NCBI GenBank assembly: GCA_030762935.1
Contig: CM060895.1
Location: 79,740,001 to 79,804,000 of the forward strand
DNA: 64,000 nt
DNA from: Hymenopus coronatus
Taxonomy: Eukaryota; Arthropoda; Insecta; Mantodea; Hymenopodidae
Reading direction: 5' to 3'
Below the pieces are notes generated by a model that was given only the letters and a program-made list of their open reading frames with translations, made no database searches and was not told the DNA's origin. Positions 45,310 through 56,492 of the stretch are shown piece by piece; the first letter of the stretch is position 1, and every line of letters starts with the position of its first letter. Made by a program: the position numbers and the translations under genes.

Positions 45310-45730
45310 TTCAGACCACACTAGTATGATGTGCTCACCACACGCAGGGATGTCAATCTCTTTCGTATCTTGCACGTACGACCTCTGCATTTCGATTTGG
45401 ATCCATTGCTCCTTTCCCTTAGCCGTCATAAAAGCAATGCATAAATTACAGTGCGGAAGATTCATGTTACACACGTAAAGATCTAGGTGAAGTTTATAAC
45501 TCCTCGTGAGTCCCATACACAGACAGAGACAGCCTTGGAACATGTGTCAGAATACGAGGTAACTTTCGTTCAACATTCTGCTGAGAATCTCTGAAAATAA
45601 AATGGTGTCGGAGTATGAGAAGCGGGAAATAAAAGGCAAGGAAGGAGTTTGTAAACTTAGATGCGAAAATTCCTCTTCCTTCTTTACCACACGCGGTTTG
45701 TAGATGAGAGTTTTGTAAACGCAAGCTCTA
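45310..45730 (-). other. Candidate exon or unknown relic
   Basis: G+C-richer stretch with overlapping open minus-strand frames (45543-45178 and 45724-45494). In the first, 'GKEQWIQIEMQRSY' is followed by 'VQDTKEIDIPACG' and then GTGAGC, a usable 5' splice site at about 45335. No domain recognised, and part of the longer frame runs into SINE A2. Confidence 0.15.
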
Positions 45731-46513
45731 CAAATAAAGTCTCTCCGCAGTCTGTATTCAAATGCTACTTACATAATAAGAACCTTCATCATCTCGTCGA
45801 GCTGTTGCAAATTATTTCCTGTGAGGAATACACTCGAGCAGGATTATAAGTACCCTTTTCTTTGAGAGAGGCCGTAAAGAGCTTTAAAACATCAAGACAG
45901 CTGTTGTCTTTCCTTTTATGCTGTTAGTTTTAAAGTCGTATATTAAACATTCTAATTTTTAATCAATTTTTAAGAATAGTCTGGGAAGGTTCAAGTATAA
46001 ACAGAGAATGGATCTATTTTCAATCAGAAAGTTGTTTTATACGCTCCTTTTCCATAAAACAATAGAAAGTTAGCAAATAAGAAAAGTTGTATAGAAATTT
46101 TGCTATAAACAGTTCCATTTGTATCTATAGTATCTATAAATGAGAAATACAAGTGCTAAACCTACCATTTTCCATTAAGGCATTCAACGTAAAATACGCA
46201 ATCAACGCTTGATTATTATTGTAGCATACTATGCGCGCACGTTTTTCGGGCTCCCTAGTCTTCATTCGATAGGTTTCGCTTAATTTTGGAAGCAGAAGAG
46301 CAACATCATCGAGACATGAAGTACGTTATACACCCTGATATCTAGTGGCTTTAGTGCTAAGGTTTCGCTCTATATGTATATCCCAGAGATTACGTATGAT
46401 AATGTGCTGTTTCGTTTAGTAATTCAGCTATTGGTATATATATACATACCAATATGGCTCCCTTTAGCAGTATTATCGTTGTGAAATTCCAAAGTAAAGA
46501 AAGATGTTCTGAT
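45731..46513. other. No gene recognised
   Basis: A+T-rich, with a small AT-palindromic patch at 46434-46452 only. Confidence 0.45.
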
Positions 46514-46925
46514 TCATTTTAAGTGATGCATCGGCTCTCTAATTTGATTTCTTGTAACGTTTTCATAAATATAGTTACTGCTGTTGCTTAGAGCTTTGCT
46601 ACACGTAAAACACAACGCGAAAGAGCAAAATACGAACATCGGTAAGGTTTGCAGTGCTAGGTTGAACCACACAGCAAAGGGTGGAAGTTGACTGAAGGGC
46701 CAATTACCTACATGCTTGCTTCCTATGCATGTCCACTGCAACTTCGACTATGTTGCAAATTCTCTTGTAAACAGAGAATGTGTTATCAATAGTTATTTGT
46801 TTTAGTTCAGGTGAAGTTGGTTTTTGTACTTGTGCGATTGCTGCGTTAACTTTTTTCATTGTTTCGAATTGACGAAGAGATAGAACATGTACACACAATA
46901 GCGGCAAGAGTTGGCAACACCGCAC
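46514..46925 (-). pseudogene. Probable gustatory-receptor-like pseudogene fragment
   Basis: Two overlapping minus-strand frames make a continuous pattern. The first (46925-46704) has a hydrophobic start, 'RQFETMKKVNAAI', then 'ITIDNTFSVYKRICNIVEVA'. The second, one frame off, continues 'QLPPFAVWFNLALQTLP', a membrane helix 'MFVFCSFALCF' and 'CSKALSNSSNYIYENV'. The spacing resembles the last third of insect gustatory receptors, where a cytoplasmic helix with 'Y..L..I...V' precedes the final helices. The C-terminal TYhhhhhQF motif is not found; the frame stops at 46514. One frameshift and the missing end argue for a pseudogene, or exons I cannot join. Confidence 0.3.
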
Positions 46926-48034
46926 AAAATATCAACGGTAAATATAAAAATCTATTTGTAAATAGTGGCTGAGGGCCTCAAAGAAAGGAACTGCGGAAAG
47001 ACAGGAGCAGCTCTCTCTTCTTCCTTCCGGCCCTCATTTTTCATAGCGTCCAAGAAAAGCTGCAATACACAACTCAACTGCTGCCGAATCAAAATTGCAC
47101 TGAACCACTGAGTCGTGACTCACAACTGAACTGTACTCCATAACTCGTTAACTCACTGCACTGTTTTAACTGTCCACTTATTGACTGAATGGACAAAAGT
47201 GATTTTCTGCAGTATTTAAGAATGCTATAGCTTTAATATTTTGCACAGAACATTGCTGACAACCAAAAAGGTATTCATATTAAGTTTCAATTCAAATATG
47301 TGTTTTCATTCTGGATATATTAATTTATTGGATTCAATTAGCGAAAATCAAAATCTATACTTTCTACTGACATTGAGTTACATGCTCAATTTTATTTTAA
47401 ATTTCATTTTAATGTCTTTTCTACAGTATGTCTGGTTAAGCCTTTCCTGAATATTTTTTTTAAGTATATATCACAAAATGGAAAAAAGTGCAAGACAGCG
47501 CATGATTATACAAATTAATGTTTAAAATTAATATGTAGCCAATATCAAAATACCAACCAGACATTTTATTACACGCATTCTGCACTAATTTAGGAGAGCT
47601 TTTCAGACCTCCTCTTGTATGAGAAGATAAGATTTTGAATATGGAAAAATAAAAGAAATTATAGAAAATTGAAATTTGGGTTTAAGGTGTGGCAGAGTCA
47701 TTTAACCAGAGAAACGCTTTATAATGACGCCTAAAACATGTGTCATATCCACTCAAACATTTCAATTATGTATTTTAAACTGTGATGCATATTTTGTATA
47801 AAATCCACAAATCGACTCTTTTTACAAAAATCGCTAAAAGGTACTTCTGTGTCTCTTAACTCTTCATTTTTGTTTGACCTCCGAGCACTTGTTGGCCCCT
47901 TGTAGCGTTTGTATTCTAGACTAAGATTCTGATGGATAAAATCTAGCGACATTGCCAATAGGAGGATTTTGAAGTTGTATTACTCAAATTGCTGGAAGAG
48001 GCAACATTTTTTCCTTCTTTTTCTGTAGCTTAAA
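46926..48034. other. No gene recognised
   Basis: Includes a patch of short 'aactca/actgaact' near-repeats (47069-47165). The minus frame 47743-47958 has no motif I know. Confidence 0.4.
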
Positions 48035-48115
48035 TTCCTTTAACCTGCTTGATCATATCAGACGATGAATGAAATTGGTGAAATAATGCTCAAATGATCT
48101 TGAAGTTCATGGAGC
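48035..48115 (-). mobile_element. SINE D fragment
   Basis: 'aacctgcttgatcatatcagacgatgaatgaaat' and onward matches the body at 11175-11240. Confidence 0.55.
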
Positions 48116-48179
48116 TTCTTACAAAAACAAAGTGCTTCAGTTGAGTAGTAGTTGTAGCTATGAATACTTTAGGTGTTCT

Positions 48180-48372
48180 TAGGCTTAGTCTCTGTAATCC
48201 AAATATTTTTTCGGCCGTAAAAGTCCTGAGTGGTGTATCGTAGATTTGCGGCATTTAAAATAACCTCAAGCTTCATAAAGAGGCTTCCGAGTAAAATTAA
48301 ACGGTCTTTCATGCCCAATATAGAATGGGACGCTATGAACCACTGCAGTTAAAGAACGTCCATAAATTCAAT
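48180..48372 (+). mobile_element. SINE B, 5'-eroded
   Basis: 'TTCGGCCGTAAAAGTCCTGA', 'GAGTAAAATTAAACGG', 'CCAATATAGAATGGGACG', tail 'AAAGAACGTCCATAAATTCA'. The tRNA-like head is not recognisable. Confidence 0.72.
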
Positions 48373-48559
48373 TTAAATGTAGTTTTTGAATGTTTGTGCA
48401 TTGCTATTATTTCTTATTTTGTACCCAGCCAAAATTGTTAATAACGCAGTGTAATTAGAATAACTTTTATATCAATAATAAAATTTATAAGGGATCATAT
48501 GAGATCTCGTGAGATTGCAAAAGTTAGATGAAGTTGTGCGAGTGTGATTTTTAATTTTT

Positions 48560-49045
48560 ATACCACATTCTAGAAAAAAAATTACGAAACAGAGATTTCA
48601 GAATTCATACATGTTTTTGAGGTCCTCTGAATACAAAGAAGCATTTGTGTGTATGTGTGCATATTCAAAACCGAAAAGTCGGGTAAGTATAAAAACTGTT
48701 ATTTAAGCTCAGCACCTTCCATGCAGATTTTCAGAAAAAATTATCCACCCAAACTGCTATTTACTTGGAATATTTTTAAAATATTAATTATCTCAAGATA
48801 TCACTAATGACTTTGTTAAAATACCCCATGTTTAATATATTTTATGACAGTGGAATGTATAATCTCAACATTCTGTGAATAATCATTGCAGTCTTCAATT
48901 TGAATAGCGTTTGCAAAGTGAAAAATCGTAACAGGCAATTTCTTATTACATAAAAATCTCATAAGCACACAATTTTCAAATGTCCTTTTTTCAAAATATT
49001 CCTTGTTATAGGTTTCAATTTTCAGTATTTTTGTATATTTTGCTT
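48560..49045 (+). repeat. REP1K copy, plus, diverged
   Basis: From a degraded left end ('ataccacattctagaaaaa') to 'caaaatattccttgttatagg', then replaced by an inverted fragment. Confidence 0.78.
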
Positions 49046-49059
49046 AAATAGGAAATCGA

Positions 49060-49294
49060 ATTTTTAAGTTTGGTATTTAACGGTATTTGCGTTTTTGAAC
49101 TGTGCTGCTCACAAACACACACAAGCATGCGCACACAGACAGACAGACACACACATGGACATTTTCTCAAAATTTATTTTGGATTCAGGGGATCTCAAAA
49201 CATGTATTTCCGATGAAATATCGTTAAGGCATTTTGGGTGCAATACAAACCTTCTCTATACACTATGTACATAGTGCGTGTAGAGAAAATAAAA
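49060..49294 (-). repeat. REP1K fragment, minus, palindrome half
   Basis: 'gtttggtatttaacggtatttgcg', CA block, then the palindrome end 'ctctatacactatgtacatagtgcgtgtagagaaa'. Confidence 0.85.
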
Positions 49295-49636
49295 GGTATG
49301 ATTGGTTACCAGGCGCCACTTTAAAGGCTTTAACTGGAGCTACAGCGAAGCATTAGAAGTGAAACTGTACTTGACAGGTAAGAAAAACTTTAGTTCAACG
49401 AGATCTGATTCGCCTCGTCGAAAGTGAAAAACGAAGTTGTGGAAAAGAAAAACAACAATTCAAGAAGTAAAGGATACACAAGGCAGCGGCAGAGAAAAGC
49501 AAAAGAAAAGCTGAGGGTCTAACTTATCAACCTGGTGGATTTTAAGGTGTGACACGCATTCAAATCTTTTCTTGTTTTCTCGTTATTGATATTTTGAGCA
49601 TTTTTCTTCCTGTAAAATGTTCCTTGTGAAGAAAAT
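49295..49636. other. No gene recognised
   Basis: Single-copy-looking sequence between two REP1K copies. Confidence 0.4.
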
Positions 49637-50103
49637 GTTACTTTCTCTACACGTATTATGTACATAGTGTATAGAGAAGGTATTGCACTCCACCCAAAAT
49701 TCGATACAGAGATTTCACTGGAAGTATATAAAAATGCACATGTTAAAATACGCAATTTATAAGATATATATACATTATGATTATTATTATTGTTATTTTA
49801 AAATTTTAAATAATTAAAAAGTTTCTTGAAAGGGACATTTTTCAGTAATTTTTATTTTATTTTGTTTTTCTCTTGTTCATACAAAGATAAACGCATTTCA
49901 GTCGCATAGTACCCAGCTTTTTAAAGATTTGACTACCACATTTTACTAGAGTACCCCTTTATTTCCCTTCTATTCACAAGAAACTAAATAATAAGACAGC
50001 TTTTGTTAAGTGTTTATTTTGAGTAGCACGAAGTAGATAAGAATAGTGTGTTACTGAATTGGTAGAGAAAGTTCATGTGAACAGAAAAAAAAGTCAGATT
50101 TTT
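49637..50103 (+). repeat. REP1K copy, plus, large internal deletion
   Basis: Well-kept palindrome end (49638-49682), then a jump from 'tttcactggaagtatata' to 'caatttataagatatatatac'. Right terminus 'ggtagagaaagttcatgtgaac'. About 560 bp of internal sequence are missing. Confidence 0.85.
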
Positions 50104-50439
50104 AACATTACGTGACACGTGTGTCATAAAGACGAGAATAGCAATGATAATGGGTGCTTAGTTGTATCCTTTCCAAGTTGTGTTCCAAGCATAAGGTGTT
50201 TTCTCAGGAAATGAAATGTTTCGCTCACATCCTCGGGTATAATGAGGCGTGCAAGTGACGTCAGCTTCGTATCGACCATTTTCTCTCGATGGCCACCCAC
50301 GCCGAACACACCGCCCCCGCCCACCCCCATTCCGCCTGGGCCATTCTTGTTCTATGACGTATGGATAATTTTTACAACAGACAACAAATCGTTACGATTT
50401 CTTTAAGAACACTGCAGTGTTCTGGAGCTTAATTAAATA
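50104..50439. other. No gene recognised
   Basis: Includes a G+C-rich patch (50265-50345), without motif. Confidence 0.4.
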
Positions 50440-50750
50440 AAGAAAATGTAGGGTATTAGTAAACAGCAAATCAATGTTACAGGAGTTATGAATATTAATG
50501 TAATATTTTTCACATAACCGTGTGTAGGATGGAGTAGGATAGGTAGAGTCAGACTGAAAAATTCAGTGCCATAGCCGGGATTTGAACCATGGATCTCCCG
50601 GTATCTTAGCCGTTGTTCTAACCATTGAGCTACCATGGCAACATGTCGGCACGGCATTAAATTTCTCAACTGACTCGCATGTTTCCCGATAAACTACAAG
50701 ATGATTTCAAATTAGTGACTTAAAATGTCATAAATACTTTAAGTCCCGCA
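50440..50750 (-). mobile_element. SINE E, minus
   Basis: On the minus strand the 75-base tRNA-like unit (50567-50641) has acceptor-like halves GCCATGG / CTATGGC, A box 'TAGCTCAATGGTTAGAAC' and B box 'GGTTCAAATCCC'. It is followed by 'CAGTCTGACTCTACCTATCC' and 'CCTACACACGG', and preceded by 'GGGAAACATGCGAGTCAG'. Stem mismatches and the added body show a SINE, not a tRNA gene. Confidence 0.78.
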
Positions 50751-50779
50751 TTTCTTGGTTTAGTTAACTATTAAATTAC

Positions 50780-51085
50780 GAAAATGTTTCAGTCTAACTC
50801 TACCTATCCGACCTCTATCCTACACACGGCTTGTGACAAAAAAAAAATTAGATTAATTGACCTAATAGTTGGCAAACTATTAAGCCCGGGACTAAAAGTA
50901 CTTATACCATTGCAAAATATCACTAGGATATGTCATCTCAAAATAATTTTAGATCACCTTGCGAGTCAGTAGAGGAATTTAATGTCATATCGGCATGACG
51001 CTATGGAATCTCAGTGGTGAGAGAAACCGGCTAGAGACCGAGAGATCTGTGATTCAAGTCGTGGCTCTGGCATTAGGTAGACATG
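50780..51085 (+). mobile_element. SINE E, plus, inverted relative to the previous copy
   Basis: 'CAGTCTAACTCTACCTATCC', 'CCTACACACGGC', A run, 'AAGCCCGGGACTAAAAG', 'TATGTCATCTCAAAATAA', 'GCGAGTCAGTAG', then a diverged tRNA-like unit (51000-51080). Confidence 0.75.
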
Positions 51086-51129
51086 ACATGCTCATAGTGT
51101 GAAAGATAAGTAGTCTACAGTTAATAGAA

Positions 51130-51310
51130 GAATGGGCGTCGTGGTTTCGTTAGCGGTTCTCCTGCTGAGACTCCGTGTTTCGATTCGTAGCTCTGGAGTG
51201 GTGATTTTAGATCGGCCCTATCCACCTTTCCATCTCTAACGCATGTGGATTATCGTCAAGGCAAAGCATGGTTTGGAATCCACAGTAAAAGCCGTAGGCT
51301 ATCATCGTCC
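51130..51310 (+). mobile_element. SINE-like element, tRNA-like head
   Basis: 'GGGCGTCGTGGTTTCGTTAG' and a B-box-like 'GTTTCGATTCGTAGC', followed by a short body. No second copy in the window. Confidence 0.4.
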
Positions 51311-51437
51311 ACTGGGTGTTACATCACAGAAATGAGTCCAGTTGGTTACTATTTATGGGAGTAATGAATAAGAGCTATATGTGTGTTATACTGAGTTTTC
51401 ATATTTATTCGGACTTTAGCGCCAGTGAGTTTAAATG

Positions 51438-51536
51438 TTTACGAAGTCGGCAATGCATGCATCAAAATTTCAATTCCGCACCTCGTCAAAGGGAAAGTGC
51501 GGAACCTCGGACTGCATGCATTACCGACTTCGTAAA
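51438..51536. other. 99-nt nested hairpin
   Basis: Outer arms of 23 bp (51438-51460 and 51514-51536, one mismatch) enclose inner arms TTCCGCAC (51474-51481) and GTGCGGAA (51497-51504). No coding frame explains it. Confidence 0.9.
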
Positions 51537-51890
51537 TAGGTTGATGTAAATAGGTGCAGAATAATTTTTCACCACGGCATGAGCGTTCTGTGCACGCGAG
51601 ATGGAGGTGAACACCTGACAGAACTGTTTTCTTAATTTATATGTGTGTTTTGTTAATTTATTCTGTATAAGTCAATGTTCATTTACCGCTGTAAAGAGTA
51701 TAAACAAGTATATATTGTAATGGGGAAATTGTGCCTTTAAGCCCTCTGCGTTCAATTATTTGACTTGCCTATCAGCATAAATGCTGCGATTGCGAGTTTA
51801 CGAGAAACATACGAATGTTTCAAATGTAAATATTGAAACTATGATTTCACTAAGGTAACCTCGAAACTGTTTGGCATCTACCCCTTCTAC
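51537..51890. other. No gene recognised
   Basis: A+T-rich, featureless. Confidence 0.45.
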
Positions 51891-52260
51891 TCATTGTTCG
51901 TTAATCCTTTGCAATAGGCAATGTGTGATAAACTCGCTGCCTAGTATTGATGTCATGAGCAGACAAATGACTGGCGGCAAAGGCTGAACAAATATGAAGA
52001 CCCCATAAATATAAATTAGAAGGAAAGATAAGGGTCTAAGGACAGTGACTCCAGCATATACAATGAATGGTGATACGATCACCATACAAGCAGTTCAGAA
52101 GGCTGTTGATCATCGCTAGGATCATCGAGAGCCAGCTCGGATATCTTGGGGCGGAATAGGCCTTATAACCTAATCTGCAGCAGAGCAAGAAAAAGAAGGC
52201 GGCGAGGCTTTTCGATGGAACATTCCCTTCATTGGGGAATGCCAAGTCATTGCTGCTGAC
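51891..52260 (-). pseudogene. Possible multi-pass membrane protein relic
   Basis: Two overlapping minus-strand frames are strongly hydrophobic. 52290-52036 has 'LAAFFFLLCCRLGY', then 'YPSWLSMILAMINSLLNC'. 52085-51891 continues with 'VSPFIVYAGVTVL', 'LSFLLIYIYGVFIF' and 'PPVICLLMTSIL'. Joined at about 52090 by a frameshift, they would make at least four membrane segments. The 'Y.AP.YPSW' stretch faintly recalls the end of sodium-dependent (SLC6) transporters, but the order of the rest does not fit. Unidentified; chance hydrophobicity in A+T-rich DNA is possible. Confidence 0.2.
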
Positions 52261-52267
52261 AACTAAA

Positions 52268-53094
52268 AGTAAAAATCTGATGTGTTCCATTCATATGACT
52301 TTCTCTACATCTCTGCAACAAATTATTCTTAAAAAGCTAACACTTCTATTTACTTCATGCTTGTCAGAAAAAATTAGCAGAATAGTCGTATTGCTTGCTT
52401 CCTTGTAAGTAGAAGCGAAATAAGGGTACCATAGGTTAAAGTGGTGGTCAAAAGCTTATTGATGTCACTGAAGTTCCTTTGTATGGGCAGCAGTTGACAA
52501 ATTCCTGTATGAGAAAAGCATAAGTTTTTCAAAGCAGAAACTAAAAACAAGGAATGTCTCAAAAAAGATGAACTCCAGGAAAAAAATGTATATAACATAA
52601 ATCATGTGTTTAAACGTGCTCTACAGTTTTCGTGTAGTAAGTTTTTGTCCATATCTTACGGTTTAGCAGCTATTCAAAATTCCGTAAAATTCATCCAGAA
52701 TAAAGTAGTCTTCAGAAGCTATTCCCAGAAAATTCAAGATATACATTTTATTTGTCAGGTAAATATCTTTAATATGCGAAATTTTAATAAAAATCGTTAG
52801 AGCCATCTTTGAGAAAATCAAAATTTTCGGAAAAAGTTCTATGTAAAGGGTAGTTGGGGATGGGGGGATTTTTTTTTTCAAAATCTTCGTGTCGCATCTC
52901 TGGAAGATACTAAACTTAAATACCAAGTTTGATATTTTACCGAATTTTCGTTTTTGAGTTATCGTGTTCAAAGACACATGGACACACACGGACCCTCAAA
53001 CATATATTTCCGATGAAATCTCGGTATCGAATTTTTGGTGGAGTACAATATCTCCTCTATAAACTATATACATAGTACGTATAGAGAAAGTAAA
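52268..53094 (-). repeat. REP1K copy, minus, both ends present
   Basis: 'aaaaatctgatgtgttccattcat' to 'ctctataaactatatacatagtacgtatagagaaag'. It has the longest uninterrupted frame of the family (52989-52663), which other copies break. Confidence 0.92.
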
Positions 53095-53541
53095 ATGGTG
53101 CGATAAACTACAGGCTGGCCCTTTGGCTTCATTACTAGCCTGTTTGTTGTGCAGGACACGTAACTCCCTCTGTTAGATTAATTTGTCCTTCTCACCATCT
53201 TTTTGCACATTCAAGTCGTCGTTTGTTTTCTGCCACATCTAATGGAAGTTGTTCCGAGCGATTACACGTTTACTCCTTCTGAATTTCCAGCCAATAAGAT
53301 TCACAACATCTCTCTCCAGCCTCGATTAAATTACGTGTTGCTACAACGAAGCCAAAGGGCATAACTCTATTCTGACGGGGATATATTGCTCTCGGTGGAA
53401 GAGAAACTCGAACTCTAGTAGTGGGAGTAAACAACGAGGGGTAATGAGGCCGATCTTCAAACTAACAAGTAATTCCAGGTAAGATTAATTTGCCTATACG
53501 TTTCCTTCACATAGGTATGGTTTTTGGAACACTTATCAGAG
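53095..53541. other. No gene recognised; 13-bp inverted repeat inside
   Basis: GCCCTTTGGCTTC (53118-53130) is repeated inverted as GAAGCCAAAGGGC (53348-53360). Otherwise featureless. Confidence 0.6.
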
Positions 53542-54337
53542 AAAAAATCTGATGTGTTCCATTCACATCACTTTCTCCATATCTTAGTAACAAATTATTG
53601 CTAAAAAGCTTATGTTTCTATTTACTTCATACTAATCGAGAAAAAAAAAATCAGCAGAAATAGTCTTATTACTTGCTTCCTTGTAAGTAGAAGCGAAATA
53701 AGGGAGTACTATTGGTTAAAGTGATAGTCAAAAGTCGGTTGCTATGTGACTGAAGTTCCTTTGTTTGTATGGATTGGAATTGTTAAATTCCTGCATGAAA
53801 AAAGTATGTTTTTTAAAGCTGAAAACACAAAACAAGGAGTATCTAAAAAACGATCAACTCCAGGAAAAAAATGTATACAGGATAAATTGTGTACTTTAAG
53901 GTGCTCTACATTTTTGTGTTGTAAGTGTTTGTTCATCTCTTACGGTTTAGCAGCTATGCAAAATTCCGTAAAATTCACCCAGAATAAAGTAGTCTTCGGA
54001 GGCTATTCCCAGAAAATAAAAATTTTCGAAAAAAGTTCCATGTAAAGGATAGTTTGGGGTGGGCGGATTGATCACAAAATCTTCGTGTCACATCTTTGGA
54101 AGATATCAAACTCAAATACCAATTTTGGTACTTTACCGACTTTTCGTTTTTGAGCTATCGTGCTCACAGACACACGGACATACCACACTCACGGACTTTT
54201 TTCTGAAAATGCTTTTTTTTGGATACAGGGGACCCTAAAACATATATATCCGTTGAAATCTTGGTATCGAATTTTTGGATGGAGTGCAATACCTTCTCTA
54301 TACACTATGTACATAGTGCGTATAGAGGAAGTAAAAA
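53542..54337 (-). repeat. REP1K copy, minus, both ends present
   Basis: 'aaaaaatctgatgtgttccattcac' to 'ctctatacactatgtacatagtgcgtatagaggaag'. A deletion near 54018 joins 'ccagaaaat' to 'aaaaattttcg'. Confidence 0.92.
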
Positions 54338-54516
54338 ACAGAAAAGGCCCGAGAAGAAACAAATATATATTTTCAACGAAATACTTAACATCTGTTAGGG
54401 CTTGTAAAAAGTATATACAATATTGAGGTTTGAAAATATTGTTGAGACGCTAGTAATAATCACACATTGTTTAGATGTAATCTCTACCCCTCCCCCACTA
54501 AATTAGTGCGCCTTCA

Positions 54517-55328
54517 ATTTTTTATTTTCTCTAGCATATGTGTATAGTGTACATAATAGAGAAGGTATTGTATTCTACCCAAAAAATGGATATTAAAATT
54601 TCACCAAAAACACATATTCTGAGCACCCCTGAATCCAAAAAAAAATATTTTTAGAAAATCTGTGTGTATGTGCTGATGTTTGTGTTTGTGGACGGCATAA
54701 CTCAAAGAACAAAAAGTCTGACATGTATCAAACTTGGTATTTAAATTTATCTTTCAAGGATGTGACAAAGATTTTCAAGTAAATCCACTCAAACTACCTT
54801 TTATAGATAAGGAAGGGTTTTTCAGAAATTTGGATTCTTTCAAAGGAAATAAAGAGATACATTACACATAAGATATGTATCCTTAATTTCTTGGCAATAT
54901 CCTCTGAAGTCCTTTTTATTCGGAATGACTATTGCTTAACTGGTAAACCATAACAGATGGACGAAAACTTACTGCACAAATAATGTACATTTTGACGTTT
55001 TTGGTGTGGATCTAACCGTTTCAGGAATATTTCTTGTTATGGGTTCCAATCTAAACTACTTATACTTTTCTCAAAACAGGTGGTCGTCTGTGTTTAGTTT
55101 TACTCTTGGTCATACAAAGAAGCGAATTTCTATGATAGCGACTGCTTTTAAAACATTTGACTATAGCTTTAGCATTGCGTATGCCCTTAAATCTCTTCCA
55201 AGTATCTAAGTAACAAGATCATTCTGTTAATATTTGTCTCAATTAACATGGAGTAGAAAGAAGAATTTTTTGTAAGAAGTTTGTGGAATAGGTAGAGAAA
55301 TGTGAATGGAACATATCCAATATTTTTG
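54517..55328 (+). repeat. REP1K copy, plus, both ends present
   Basis: 'tttattttctctagcatatg ... atagagaaggtattgtattc' to 'taggtagagaaatgtgaatggaacatatcc'. Confidence 0.9.
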
Positions 55329-55907
55329 GTGTATGAAGTGATGATTCAATAGGAATGATTGTCGACTGGTTATTTTCACGTTTTCCAAAATACCTAAAAT
55401 AAGCGTAGGTGTTATTTAACAGTACACGAGCCGCTACTGAAGATTTCCTTAAGATTACTTGTACATATATAGATCTGAAATGGAAAGTGATGGCTAAAGG
55501 AAAGCTCGATTTGCAGGAAGATCAATTGTAACGTGGGAGAAGAAGATGGAGATAGCCGCAGGCAACACACTCCATTTCCTATACGATATTTACTGCCTGG
55601 TCTGCGATGATAGATACCTTAGTTTAAGACAACATTCCCTGAGGTAAGACGCAGGATATTGAATTGTACTCTACCGACTGTTAAAATTGACACAGAGGAG
55701 AGTGAGAAGAAGTGAGAAACAGAGAAGATTTCTTAAGAAAATGTGTTAAAGGAAATTGAAAAGATAGGCATTGCTTCAGGGCAAAAAAGAGAAATTGCCA
55801 TTATAAGGGATGCGTTAAAAGTTTCAAGGAGCTTTTAATTTTAAATGAAACTCCAGAAATTGTCTTTTCATGGGAATTGGGTTTTTCTCCGCAGTTGTTT
55901 TCTTTTT
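55329..55907. other. No gene recognised
   Basis: A purine-rich middle part (55480-55800) with no frame over 60 codons. Confidence 0.45.
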
Positions 55908-56119
55908 TATATATACCGCAGGCGATAGCACTGACGATACATGAAATCAAGATGGAGCACCGGTGGAATGCGATAGCGGGGAAACCGGAGAACCCGGAGA
56001 AACCCTCCTCTGCGTTGCATCGTCACCACAAATATCACAATACAGTCGCTTGGGATCGAACTCAGGCCGTCTAGATGAGAGGCGAGTGGTCCAACCACTC
56101 TGCCACGGCGTGACCCGAT
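55908..56119 (-). mobile_element. SINE A1, minus
   Basis: The minus strand reads 'GGGTCACGCCGTGGCAGAG', A box 'GTGGTTGGACCAC', B box 'GAGTTCGATCCCAAGC', body 'AGGGTTTCTCCGGGTTCTCC', and ends in a tail with 'GGCGATAG...' inverted. The A run is lost. Confidence 0.8.
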
Positions 56120-56492
56120 CCGCGGCTGCTAAAGTTGAGAGCAGATGATTATTATAACGACAGATATCTACTACGTCATTCCCAACAAAATAAAAAAAAA
56201 AATAACTAGTAATGAAGAATACGCATATTATGTCATGTTTATAAGACATACGCCAAAACCCTTAGGAAAAATATAAAGATGCTGTTATTACAAGACAAAT
56301 AGGAAGTAGAGTCACATATTTCGCCGAGAATATATTATAGAAAAAGAGGCATACACCTACCATCATATTATTAAACCATTTATAAGGAAAAAAAAACTAT
56401 ATAAAACAATCCACCCGTCTTATTTTAGAAGAAAATATTAACCTGAACGTTACGTAAGGGTGTGGAATATCCTCGTCACTATTTAATGTACC
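56120..56492. other. No gene recognised
   Basis: A+T-rich, featureless. Confidence 0.45.

Noticed and set aside
50567..50641. tRNA gene on the minus strand
   Set aside because: The acceptor-like halves pair, but the D and T stems have mismatches and no sound anticodon stem forms. The same unit is embedded in SINE E at other loci, so it is a SINE head.
52663..52989. A protein encoded by REP1K
   Set aside because: Similar peptides recur in copies because the DNA is shared. Frames shift and stop at different places in each copy, both strands give equally long frames, and no domain is recognisable.
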